DNA of 24,931 bases, from the NCBI RefSeq assembly GCF_000003605.2, contig NW_003136662.1:1-24931 (forward strand). The letters are read 5' to 3'. Numbering within the stretch: the first letter of the stretch is position 1; every line of letters starts with the position of its first letter. The stretch is from Saccoglossus kowalevskii (lineage: Eukaryota > Hemichordata > Enteropneusta > Harrimaniidae). Below are positions 11,300 to 21,754 of this stretch, piece after piece. Both the position numbers and the translations under genes were made by a program. Under the pieces are notes generated by a model, which was given only the letters and a program-made list of their open reading frames with translations, was not told where the DNA came from and made no database searches.

Positions 11300-11830
11300 T
11301 GCTTTCACCCAATACATGTATAGTGCTTTCACCAATACCTGTATAGTGCTTGCACCCAATACCTATATAGTGCTTTCACCCAATACCTGTATAGTGCTTT
11401 CACCAATACCTGTATAGTGCTTGCACCCAATACCTGTATAGTGCTTTCACCCAATACCTGTATAGTGCTTTCACCCAATACCTGTATAGTGCTTTCACCC
11501 AATACATGTATAGTGCTTTCACCAATACCTGTATAGTGCTTGCACCCAATACCTATATAGTGCTTTCACCCAATACCTATATAGTGCTTTCACCCAATAC
11601 CTGTATAGTGCTTTCACCAATACCTGTATAGTGCTTTCACCCAATACCTGTATAGTGCTTTCACCCAATACATGTATAGTGCTTTCACCAATACCTGTAT
11701 AGTGCTTTCACCCAATACCTGTATAGTGCTTTCACCCAATACCTATATAGTGCTTTCACCCAATGCCTGTATAGTGCTTTCACCCAATACATGTATAGTG
11801 CTTTCACCAATACCTGTATAGTGCTTGCAC
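11300..11830. repeat. Dense cluster of 23-base units
   Basis: Six 23-base units (about 11,331, 11,401, 11,521, 11,606, 11,686, 11,805) occur within 480 bases. The recurrent string is ATG-form, 23-base unit, CTTGCACCC A-form, then one or two ordinary units. The same string is present at 7,500-7,560 and 10,520-10,590. The pattern indicates local amplification of a short multi-unit segment that carries the one-base deletion. Confidence 0.82.
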
Positions 11831-11988
11831 CCAATACCTATATAGTGCTTTCACCCAATACCTATATAGTGCTTTCACCCAATACCTGTATAGTGCTTGC
11901 ACCCAATACCTGTATAGTGCTTTCACCCAATACCTGTATAGTGCTTTCACCCAATACCTGTATAGTGCTTTCACCCAATACCTGTATA
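11663..11988. repeat. Block with paired 23-base units, copy 2
   Basis: 23-base units at 11,686 and 11,805 are flanked as in copy 1. The copies part company after the CTTGCACCC unit, where this one has three and copy 1 has four G-forms before the next TATGG unit. Confidence 0.88.
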
Positions 11989-12265
11989 GTGCTTTCACCC
12001 AATACTTGTATGGTGCTTTCACCCAATACCTGTATAGTGCTTTCACCCAATACCTGTATAGTGCTTTCACCCAATACCTGTATAGTGCTTTCACCCAATA
12101 CCTATATAGTGCTTTTCACCCAATACCTGTATAGTGCTTTCACCCAATACCTATATAGTGCTTTCACCCAATACCTGTATAGTGCTTTCACCCAATACCT
12201 GTATAGTGCTTGCACCCAATACCTGTATAGTGCTTTCACCCAATACCTGTATAGTGCTTTCATCC
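11798..12265. repeat. Block repeated at 16,464-16,931 (shares CTTGTATGG)
   Basis: The order is CTTGCACCC A-form, A, G, CTTGCACCC, three G, CTTGTATGG (12,012), three G, A, G, A, G, G, CTTGCACCC. The markers at 11,822, 11,894 and 12,012 recur at 16,488, 16,560 and 16,678 (offset 4,666). An extra T near 12,115 shifts the last part by one. The block ends at the scrambled patch. Confidence 0.87.
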
Positions 12266-12267
12266 AA

Positions 12268-12412
12268 TACCTGTATAGAGGTTCCACCCAATACCCTGTA
12301 TGATGCTTTTCACCCCAATACCTATATAGTGCTTTCACCCAATACCTGTATTAGTGGCTTGCACCCCAATACCTGTATAGTGCGTTCACCCAATACCTTA
12401 TATAGTGCTTTC
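12268..12412. other. Scrambled patch in the array
   Basis: In about 145 bases nearly every unit is damaged: TATAGAGGTTCCACCC, ATACCCTGTATGATGC, TTTTCACCCCAATACC, TGTATTAGTGGCTTGC, CACCCCAATACC, TGCGTTCACCC and ACCTTATATAG. Doubled or extra bases dominate. The repeat is still recognisable, so no foreign DNA is inserted. Either this is a recombination or repair scar, or it is a low-quality consensus where two parts of the array were joined. Confidence 0.85.
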
Positions 12413-12419
12413 ACCCAAT

Positions 12420-12850
12420 ACCTGTATAGTGCTTTCACCCAATACCTATATAGTGCTTTCACCCAATACCTGTATAGTGCTTTCACCCAATACCTGTATA
12501 GTGCTTTCACCCAATACCCATATAGTGCTTTCACCCAATACCTGTATAGTGCTTTCACCCAATACCTATATAGTGCTTTCACCCAATACATGTATAGTGC
12601 TTTCACCCAATACCTGTATAGTGCTTTCACCCAATACCTATATAGTGCTTTCACCCAATACCTGTATAGTGCTTTCACCCAATACCTATATAGTGCTTTC
12701 ACCCAATACCTGTATAGTGCTTTCACCCAATACCTGTATAGTGCTTTCACCCAATACCTGTATAGTGCTTTCACCCAATACCTGTATGGTGCTTTCACCC
12801 AATACCTGTATAGTGCTTTCACCCAATACCTGTATAGTGCTTTCACCCAA
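12420..12850. repeat. CCCATATAG block, copy 1
   Basis: A rare A-form with CCCATATAG (12,517) is followed by G, A, ATG-form, G, A, G, A, three G and TATGG (12,788). The same order follows at 13,861-14,291 with offset 1,441, that is 60 units plus the base inserted near 13,268. Confidence 0.86.
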
Positions 12851-13271
12851 TACCTGTATAGTGCTTTCACCCAATACCTATATAGTGCTTTCACCCAATA
12901 CCTGTATAGTGCTTTCACCCAATACCTATATAGTGCTTTCACCCAATACCTGTATAGTGCTTTCACCCAATACCTGTATAGTGCTTGCACCCAATACCTG
13001 TATAGTGCTTTCACCCAATACCTGTATAGTGCTTTCACCCAATACATGTATAGTGCTTTCACCCAATACCTATATAGTGCTTTCACCCAATACCTGTATA
13101 GTGCTTTCACCCAATGCCTGTATAGTGCTTTCACCCAATACCTGTATAGTGCTTTCACCCAATACCTATATAGTGCTTTCACCCAATACCTGTATAGTGC
13201 TTTCACCCAATACCTGTATAGTGCTTTCATCCAATACCTGTATAGTGCTTTCACCCAATACCTGTATAGGT

Positions 13272-14291
13272 GCTTTCACCCAATACCTATATAGTGCTTT
13301 CACCCAATACCTGTATAGTGCTTTCACCCAATACCTGTATAGTGCTTTCATCCAATACCTGTATAGTGCTTTCACCCAATACCTGTATGGTGCTTTCACC
13401 CAATACCTGTATAGTGCTTTCACCCAATACCTGTATAGTGCTTTCACCCAATACCTGTATAGTGCTTTCACCCAATACCTGTATAGTGCTTTCACCCAAT
13501 ACCTATATAGTGCTTTCACCCAATACCTATATAGTGCTTTCACCCAATACCTATATAGTGCTTTCACCCAATACCTATATAGTGCTTTCACCCAATACCT
13601 ATATAGTGCTTTCACCCAATACCTATATAGTGCTTTCACCCAATACCTATATGGTGCTTTCACCCAATACCTGTATAGTGCTTTCACCCAATACCTGTAT
13701 AGTGCTTTCATCCAATACCTGTATAGTGCTTTCACCCAATACCTGTATGGTGCTTTCACCCAATACCTATATAGTGCTTTCACCCAATACCTGTATAGTG
13801 CTTGCACCCAATACCTGTATAGTGCTTTCACCCAATACCTATATAGTGCTTTCACCCAATACCTGTATAGTGCTTTCACCCAATACCTATATAGTGCTTT
13901 CACCCAATACCTGTATAGTGCTTTCACCCAATACCTGTATAGTGCTTTCACCCAATACCCATATAGTGCTTTCACCCAATACCTGTATAGTGCTTTCACC
14001 CAATACCTATATAGTGCTTTCACCCAATACATGTATAGTGCTTTCACCCAATACCTGTATAGTGCTTTCACCCAATACCTATATAGTGCTTTCACCCAAT
14101 ACCTGTATAGTGCTTTCACCCAATACCTATATAGTGCTTTCACCCAATACCTGTATAGTGCTTTCACCCAATACCTGTATAGTGCTTTCACCCAATACCT
14201 GTATAGTGCTTTCACCCAATACCTGTATGGTGCTTTCACCCAATACCTGTATAGTGCTTTCACCCAATACCTGTATAGTGCTTTCACCCAA
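13272..14291. repeat. Large A-run / CCCATATAG module, copy 1
   Basis: The order is A, G, G, TCATCC, G-form TATGG (13,389), five G, six or more A-forms, A-form TATGG (13,653), G, G, TCATCC, TATGG (13,749), A, G, CTTGCACCC, then G and A forms, CCCATATAG (13,958), G, A, ATG-form. The part up to about 14,125 recurs at 18,264-19,117 with offset 4,992 (exactly 208 units) at all markers. The right end also matches the 12,420-12,850 block. Confidence 0.9.
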
Positions 14292-14926
14292 TACCTGAAT
14301 AGTGCTTTCACCCAATACCTGTATAGTGCTTTCACCCAATACCTGTATAGTGCTTTCACCCAATACCTATATAGTGCTTTCACCCAATACCTATATAGTG
14401 CTTTCACCCAATACCTGTATAGTGCTTTCACCCAATACCTGTATAGTGCTTTCACCCAATACCTGTATAGTGCTTTCACCCAATACCTGTATAGTGCTTT
14501 CACCCAATACCTATATAGTGCTTTCACCCAATACCTATATAGTGCTTTCACCCAATACCTATATAGTGCTTTCATCCAATGCCTGTATAGTGCTTTCACC
14601 CAATACCTGTATAGTGCTTTCACCCAATACCTATATAGTGCTTTCACCCAATACATGTATAGTGCTTTCACCCAATACATGTATAGTGCTTTCATCCAAT
14701 GCCTGTATAGTGCTTTCACCCAATACCTATATAGTGCTTTCACCCAATACCTATATAGTGCTTTCATCCAATGCCTGTATAGTGCTTTCACCCAATACCT
14801 GTATAGTGCTTTCACCCAATACCTATATAGTGCTTTCACCCAATACATGTATAGTGCTTTCACCCAATACCTGTATAGTGCTTTCACCCAATACCTGTAT
14901 AGTGCTTTCACCCAATACCTATATAG

Positions 14927-15719
14927 TGCTTTCACCCAATACATGTATAGTGCTTTCACCCAATACATGTATAGTGCTTTCATCCAATACCTGTATAGTG
15001 CTTTCACCCAATACCTATATAGTGCTTTCACCCAATACCTGTATAGTGCTTTCACCCAATACCTATATAGTGCTTTCACCCAATACCTATATAGTGCTTT
15101 CACCCAATACCTGTATAGTGCTTTCACCCAATACCTATATAGTGCTTTCACCCAATACCTATATAGTGCTTTCATCCAATGCCTGTATAGTGCTTTCACC
15201 CAATACCTGTATAGTGCTTTCACCCAATACCTATATAGTGCTTTCATCCAATACCTGTATAGTGCTTGCACCCAATACCTGTATAGTGCTTTCACCCAAT
15301 ACCTATATAGTGCTTTCATCCAATACCTGTATAGTGCTTTCACCCAATACCTGTATAGTGCTTTCACCCAATACCTATATAGTGCTTTCATCCAATACCT
15401 GTATAGTGCTTTCACCCAATACCTATATAGTGCTTTCACCCAATACCATGTATAGTGCTTTCACCCAATACCTGAATAGTGCTTGCACCCAATACATGTA
15501 TAGTGCTTTCACCCAATACCTGTATAGTGCTTTCACCCAATACCTGTATAGTGCTTTCACCCAATACCTGTATAGTGCTTTCACCCAATACCTATATAGT
15601 GCTTTCACCCAATACATGTATAGTGCTTTCACCCAATACCTGTATAGTGCTTTCACCCAATACCTGTATAGTGCTTTCACCCAATACCTGTATAGTGCTT
15701 TCACCCAATACCTGTATAG
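14927..15719. repeat. ACCTGAATAG block, copy 2
   Basis: This matches copy 1 unit by unit, with TCATCC-AATGCC at 15,173 and CCTGAATAG at 15,474. Early differences are one TCATCC unit in place of a G-form near 14,990, and an inserted base giving ACCATGTATAG (about 15,447) where copies 1 and 3 have ACATGTATAG. That insertion changes the offset from 10,322 to 10,323. Confidence 0.9.
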
Positions 15720-16033
15720 TGCTTTCACCCAATACATGTATAGTGCTTTCACCCAATACCTGTATAGTGCTTTCACCCAATACCTATATAGTGCTTGCAC
15801 CCAATACCTGTATAGTGCTTTCACCCAATACCTGTATAGTGCTTTCACCCAATACCTGTATAGTGCTTTCACCCAATACCTGTATAGTGCTTTCACCCAA
15901 TACCTGTATAGTGCTTTCACCCAATACCTGTATAGTGCTTTCACCCAATACCTGTATAGTGCTTGCACCCAATACCTGTATAGTGCTTTCACCCAATACA
16001 TGTATAGTGCTTTCACCCAATACCTATATAGTG
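15720..16033. repeat. Second copy of the 6,165-6,478 block
   Basis: This is the same order as 6,165-6,478 at offset 9,555. It is joined on the left to the ACCTGAATAG block and on the right to the 16,051-16,421 block. Here three blocks that lie apart in the left part of the window (around 5.1, 6.2 and 3.7 kb) stand side by side. Confidence 0.83.
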
Positions 16034-16050
16034 CTTTCACCCAACACCTG

Positions 16051-16421
16051 TATAGTGCTTTCACCCAATACATGTATAGTGCTTTCACCCAATACCTATA
16101 TAGTGCTTTCACCCAATACCTGTATAGTGCTTTCACCCAATACCTGTATAGTGCTTTCACCCAATACCTATATAGTGCTTTCACCCAATACCTGTATAGT
16201 GCTTTCACCCAATACCTGTATAGTGCTTGCACCCAATACCTATATAGTGCTTTCACCCAATACCTGTATAGTGCTTGCACCCAATACCTATATAGTGCTT
16301 TCACCCAATACCTGTATGGTGCTTTCACCCAATACCTATATAGTGCTTTCACCCAATACCTGTATAGTGCTTTCACCCAATACCTGTATAGTGCTTTCAC
16401 CCAATACCTATATAGTGCTTT
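16051..16421. repeat. Second copy of the 3,640-4,010 block
   Basis: This is the same variant order as 3,640-4,010. It is preceded by a unit with the rare change CCCAACACC (16,044) that is absent from the first copy's flank. It differs downstream, where one G-form rather than CTTGCACCC plus G-forms leads to the next ATG-form. Confidence 0.83.
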
Positions 16422-16559
16422 CACCCAATACCTGTATAGTGCTTTCACCCAATACATGTATAGTGCTTTCACCCAATACCTGTATAGTGCTTGCACCCAA
16501 TACCTATATAGTGCTTTCACCCAATACCTATATAGTGCTTTCACCCAATACCTGTATAG

Positions 16560-17255
16560 TGCTTGCACCCAATACCTGTATAGTGCTTTCACCCAATACC
16601 TGTATAGTGCTTTCACCCAATACCTGTATAGTGCTTTCACCCAATACCTGTATAGTGCTTTCACCCAATACTTGTATGGTGCTTTCACCCAATACCTGTA
16701 TAGTGCTTTCACCCAATACCTGTATAGTGCTTTCACCCAATACCTGTATAGTGCTTTCACCCAATACCTATATAGTGCTTTCACCCAATACCTGTATAGT
16801 GCTTTCACCCAATACCTATATAGTGCTTTCACCCAATACCTGTATAGTGCTTTCACCCAATACCTGTATAGTGCTTGCACCCAATACCTGTATAGTGCTT
16901 TCACCCAATACCTGTATAGTGCTTTCACCCAATACATGTATAGTGCTTTCACCCAATACCAATATAGTGCTTTCACCCAATACCTGTATAGTGCTTTCAC
17001 CCAATGCCTGTATAGTGCTTTCACCCAATACCTGTATAGTGCTTTCACCCAATACCTATATAGTGCTTTCACCCAATACCTGTATAGTGCTTTCACCCAA
17101 TACCTGTATAGTGCTTTCATCCAATACCTGTATAGTGCTTTCACCCAATACCTGTATGGTGCTTTCACCCAATACCTGTATAGTGCTTTCACCCAATACC
17201 TGTATAGTGCTTTCACCCAATACCTGTATAGTGCTTTCACCCAATACCTGTATAG
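16560..17255. repeat. 480-bp module with CCAATATAG, copy 2
   Basis: TATGG units at 16,678 and 17,158 and CCAATATAG at 16,961 lie 8,930 bases from those of copy 1. The first TATGG unit also has CTTGTATGG (base 17 C to T), a change shared with 12,012 but not with copy 1. Confidence 0.9.
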
Positions 17256-17396
17256 TGCTTTCACCCAATACCTATATAGTGCTTTCACCCAATACCTATA
17301 TAGTGCTTTCACCCAATACCTGTATAGTGCTTTCACCCAATACCTGTATAGTGCTTTCACCCAATACCTGTATAGTGCTTTCACCCAATACCTGTA

Positions 17397-17965
17397 TGGT
17401 GCTTTCACCCAATACCTGTATAGTGCTTTCACCCAATACCTGTATAGTGCTTTCACCCAATACCTGTATAGTGCTTTCACCCAATACCTATATAGTGCTT
17501 TCACCCAATACCTGTATAGTGCTTTCACCCAATACCTATATAGTGCTTTCACCCAATACCTGTATAGTGCTTTCACCCAATACCTGTATAGTGCTTGCAC
17601 CCAATACCTGTATAGTGCTTTCACCCAATACCTGTATAGTGCTTTCACCCAATACATGTATAGTGCTTTCACCCAATACCTATATAGTGCTTTCACCCAA
17701 TACCTGTATAGTGCTTTCACCCAATGCCTGTATAGTGCTTTCATCCAATACCTGTATAGTGCTTTCACCCAATACCTATATAGTGCTTTCACCCAATACC
17801 TGTATAGTGCTTTCACCCAATACCTGTATAGTGCTTTCATCCAATACCTGTATAGTGCTTTCACCCAATACCTGTATGGTGCTTTCACCCAATACCTGTA
17901 TAGTGCTTTCACCCAATACCTGTATAGTGCTTTCACCCAATACCTGTATAGTGCTTTCACCCAAT
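17397..17965. repeat. 480-bp module, version lacking CCAATATAG
   Basis: TATGG units near 17,397 and 17,877 are again 480 bases apart, with the same order of CTTGCACCC, ATG-form, AATGCC and TCATCC markers. An ordinary A-form stands where copies at 8,031 and 16,961 have CCAATATAG, and an extra TCATCC unit follows AATGCC. The module directly follows copy 2 after a 240-base (10-unit) step, so this stretch is a true higher-order tandem repeat. Confidence 0.85.
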
Positions 17966-18069
17966 ACCTATATAGTGCTTTCACCAATACCTGTATAGTG
18001 CTTTCACCCAATACCTGTATAGTGCTTTCACCCAATACCTATATAGTGCTTTCACCCAATACCTGTATA

Positions 18070-18490
18070 GTGCTTGCACCCAATACCTGTATAGTGCTTT
18101 CACCCAATACCTGTATAGTGCTTTCACCCAATACCTGTATAGTGCTTTCACCCAATACATGTATAGTGCTTTCACCCAATACCAATATAGTGCTTTCACC
18201 CAATACCTGTATAGTGCTTTCACCCAATGCCTGTATAGTGCTTTCACCCAATACCTGTATAGTGCTTTCACCCAATACCTATATAGTGCTTTCACCCAAT
18301 ACCTGTATAGTGCTTTCACCCAATACCTGTATAGTGCTTTCATCCAATACCTGTATAGTGCTTTCACCCAATACCTGTATGGTGCTTTCACCCAATACCT
18401 GTATAGTGCTTTCACCCAATACCTGTATAGTGCTTTCACCCAATACCTGTATAGTGCTTTCACCCAATACCTGTATAGTGCTTTCACCCA
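18070..18490. repeat. 480-bp module, partial copy with CCAATATAG
   Basis: CCAATATAG recurs at 18,184 with the AATGCC, A, TCATCC and TATGG (18,381) markers after it. Upstream it starts from a 23-base unit (17,983) instead of a TATGG unit. The distance to copy 2's CCAATATAG is 1,223 bases, that is 51 units minus the one base lost at 17,983. Confidence 0.85.
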
Positions 18491-19117
18491 ATACCTATAT
18501 AGTGCTTTCACCCAATACCTATATAGTGCTTTCACCCAATACCTATATAGTGCTTTCACCCAATACCTATATAGTGCTTTCACCCAATACCTATATAGTG
18601 CTTTCACCCAATACCTATATAGTGCTTTCACCCAATACCTATATGGTGCTTTCACCCAATACCTGTATAGTGCTTTCACCCAATACCTGTATAGTGCTTT
18701 CATCCAATACCTGTATAGTGCTTTCACCCAATACCTGTATGGTGCTTTCACCCAATACCTATATAGTGCTTTCACCCAATACCTGTATAGTGCTTGCACC
18801 CAATACCTGTATAGTGCTTTCACCCAATACCTATATAGTGCTTTCACCCAATACCTGTATAGTGCTTTCACCCAATACCTATATAGTGCTTTCACCCAAT
18901 ACCTGTATAGTGCTTTCACCCAATACCTGTATAGTGCTTTCACCCAATACCCATATAGTGCTTTCACCCAATACCTGTATAGTGCTTTCACCCAATACCT
19001 ATATAGTGCTTTCACCCAATACATGTATAGTGCTTTCACCCAATACCTGTATAGTGCTTTCACCCAATACCTATATAGTGCTTTCACCCAATACCTGTAT
19101 AGTGCTTTCACCCAATA
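18264..19117. repeat. Large A-run / CCCATATAG module, copy 2
   Basis: TATGG at 18,381, A-form TATGG at 18,645, TATGG at 18,741 and CCCATATAG at 18,950 are all 4,992 bases from copy 1, with no indel in 850 bases. It then runs into a block shared with 20,617-20,877 instead of the TATGG unit that follows copy 1. Confidence 0.9.
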
Positions 19118-19345
19118 CCTATATAGTGCTTTCACCCAATGCCTGTATAGTGCTTTCACCCAATACCTGTATAGTGCTTTCACCCAATACCTGTATAGTG
19201 CTTTCACCCAATACCTGTATAGTGCTTTCACCCAACACCTGTATAGTGCTTTCACCCAATACCTGTATAGTGCTTTCACCCAATACCTGTATAGTGCTTT
19301 CACCCAATACCTGTATAGTGCTTTCACCAATACCTATATAGTGCT
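19085..19345. repeat. CCCAACACC block, copy 1
   Basis: AATGCC (19,141), three G, a rare CCCAACACC unit (19,236), three G and a 23-base unit (19,325) occur in order. The same three markers are found at 20,673, 20,768 and 20,857, all offset by 1,532. Block 10,700-10,925 has the same layout with a different central unit. Confidence 0.85.
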
Positions 19346-19800
19346 TTCACCCAATACCTATATAGTGCTTTCACCCAATACCTATATGGTGCTTTCACCC
19401 AATACCTGTATAGTGCTTTCACCCAATACCTGTATAGTGCTTTCATCCAATACCTGTATAGTGCTTTCACCCAATACCTGTATGGTGCTTTCACCCAATA
19501 CCTATATAGTGCTTTCACCCAATACCTGTATAGTGCTTGCACCCAATACCTGTATAGTGCTTTCACCCAATACCTATATAGTGCTTTCACCCAATACCTG
19601 TATAGTGCTTTCACCCAATACCTATATAGTGCTTTCACCCAATACCTGTATAGTGCTTTCACCCAATACCTGTATAGTGCTTTCACCCAATACCCATATA
19701 GTGCTTTCACCCAATACCTGTATAGTGCTTTCACCCAATACCTATATAGTGCTTTCACCCAATACATGTATAGTGCTTTCACCCAATACCTGTATAGTGC
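19325..19800. repeat. Large A-run / CCCATATAG module, copy 3 (truncated)
   Basis: A-form TATGG at 19,388, TCATCC, TATGG at 19,484 and CCCATATAG at 19,693 lie 743 bases after those of copy 2. The number is 31 units minus one base, the base lost in the 23-base unit at 19,325. Copies 2 and 3 thus form a 743-base higher-order tandem repeat. The copy is cut at about 19,800, where the ACCTGAATAG block begins. Confidence 0.9.
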
Positions 19801-19812
19801 TTCACCCAATAC

Positions 19813-20395
19813 TATATAGTGCTTTCATCCAATACCTGTATAGTGCTTGCACCCAATACCTGTATAGTGCTTTCACCCAATACCTATATAGTGCTTTCAT
19901 CCAATACCTGTATAGTGCTTTCACCCAATACCTGTATAGTGCTTTCACCCAATACCTATATAGTGCTTTCATCCAATACCTGTATAGTGCTTTCACCCAA
20001 TACCTATATAGTGCTTTCACCCAATACATGTATAGTGCTTTCACCCAATACCTGAATAGTGCTTGCACCCAATACATGTATAGTGCTTTCACCCAATACC
20101 TGTATAGTGCTTTCACCCAATACCTGTATAGTGCTTTCACCCAATACCTGTATAGTGCTTTCACCCAATACCTATATAGTGCTTTCACCCAATACATGTA
20201 TAGTGCTTTCACCCAATACCTGTATAGTGCTTTCACCCAATACCTGTATAGTGCTTTCACCCAATACCTGTATAGTGCTTTCACCCAATACCTGTATAGT
20301 GCTTTCACCCAATACCTGTATAGTGCTTTCACCCAATAACTATATAGTGCTTTCACCCAATACCTGTATAGTGCTTTCACCCAATACCTATATAG
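19813..20395. repeat. ACCTGAATAG block, copy 3 (5' truncated)
   Basis: This matches 4,910-5,492 of copy 1 with CCTGAATAG at 20,054. The left third of the block is missing, replaced by a different module that ends in a unit with lost bases (GCTTCACCCAATACTATATAG region, split by the junction at about 19,800). It carries its own change near 20,339 (CAATAACTATATAG). Confidence 0.9.
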
Positions 20396-20488
20396 TGCTT
20401 TCACCCAATACCTGTATAGTGCTTTCACCCAATACCTGTATAGTGCTTGCACCCAATACCTATATAGTGCTTTCACCCAATACCTGTA

Positions 20489-21224
20489 TAGTGCTTGCAC
20501 CCAATACCTATATAGTGCTTTCACCCAATACCTGTATAGTGCTTTCACCAATACCTGTATAGTGCTTGCACCCAATACCTATATAGTGCTTTCACCCAAT
20601 ACCTATATAGTGCTTTCACCCAATACCTGTATAGTGCTTTCACCCAATACCTATATAGTGCTTTCACCCAATGCCTGTATAGTGCTTTCACCCAATACCT
20701 GTATAGTGCTTTCACCCAATACCTGTATAGTGCTTTCACCCAATACCTGTATAGTGCTTTCACCCAACACCTGTATAGTGCTTTCACCCAATACCTGTAT
20801 AGTGCTTTCACCCAATACCTGTATAGTGCTTTCACCCAATACCTGTATAGTGCTTTCACCAATACCTGTATAGTGCTTTCACCCAATACCTGTATAGTGC
20901 TTGCACCCAATACCTATATAGTGCTTTCACCCAATACCTATATAGTGCTTTCACCCAATACCTATATAGTGCTTTCACCCAATGCCTGTATAGTGCTTTC
21001 ACCCAATACCTGTATAGTGCTTTCACCCAATACCTGTATAGTGCTTGCACCCAATACCTATATAGTGCTTTCACCCAATACCTATATAGTGCTTTCACCC
21101 AATACCTGTATAGTGCTTTCACCAATACCTGTATAGAGCTTTCACCCAATACCTGTATAGTGCTTTCACCCAATACCTGTATAGTGCTTTCACCCAATAC
21201 CTATATAGTGCTTTCACCCAATGC
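20489..21224. repeat. Block with three 23-base units, copy 2
   Basis: This carries 23-base units at 20,546, 20,857 and 21,120 exactly as in copy 1. Private changes are CCCAACACC at 20,768 and TATAGAGC near 21,135. The conserved positions of three one-base deletions over 570 bases show that the block was copied whole. Confidence 0.9.
20617..20877. repeat. CCCAACACC block, copy 2
   Basis: AATGCC at 20,673, CCCAACACC at 20,768 and the 23-base unit at 20,857 match 19,085-19,345. It lies inside the larger block shared with 10,555-11,290, whose first copy lacks CCCAACACC. The mutation thus arose after that duplication or was moved in by gene conversion. Confidence 0.85.
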
Positions 21225-21328
21225 CTATATAGTGCTTTCACCCAATACCTATATAGTGCTTTCACCCAATACCTGTATAGTGCTTTCACCCAATACCTGT
21301 ATAGTGCTTTCACCCAATACCTGTATAG

Positions 21329-21754
21329 TGCTTTCACCCAATACCTGTATGGTGCTTTCACCCAATACCTGTATAGTGCTTTCACCCAATACCTGTATAG
21401 TGCTTGCACCCAATACCTGTATAGTGCTTTCACCCAATACCTGTATAGTGCTTTCACCCAATACCTATATAGTGCTTTCACCCAATACCTATATAGTGCT
21501 TGCAACCAATACCTGTATAGTGCTTTCACCCAATACCTGTATAGTGCTTTCACCCAATACCTGTATAGTGCTTTCACCCAATACCTGTATAGTGCTTTCA
21601 CCCAATACATATATAGTGCTTTCACCCAATACCTGTATAGTGCTTTCACCCAATACCTGTATAGTGCTTTCACCCAATACCTATATAGTGCTTTCACCCA
21701 ATACCTGTATAGTGCTTGCACCCAATACCTGTATAGTGCTTTCACCCAATACCT
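21329..21754. repeat. Third, partial copy of the end block
   Basis: From the TATGG unit (21,351) onward this repeats 357-782: CTTGCACCC unit, two A-forms, CTTGCAACC unit at about 21,501, four G-forms, the rare ACATATATAG unit at 21,608, and another CTTGCACCC unit. The offset to the left copy is 20,972 at both the TATGG and the ACATAT markers. The A-form run that precedes this block at the window ends is missing here, which shows a block boundary just before the TATGG unit. Confidence 0.88.

Noticed and set aside
12268-12412. Insertion of a mobile element or foreign DNA at the scrambled patch
   Set aside because: Every segment of the patch can still be aligned to the 24-base unit with small changes, and the total length is close to six units. 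There are no terminal repeats or target duplications.
13166-15439. Minus-strand open frames with LYRYWVKA or MGESTIQVL periods as genes
   Set aside because: These are the same repeat read on the other strand. The starts are chance ATG triplets made by CAT in TTTCATCC, TACATG and similar units, and the frames are full overlaps of the plus-strand ones.
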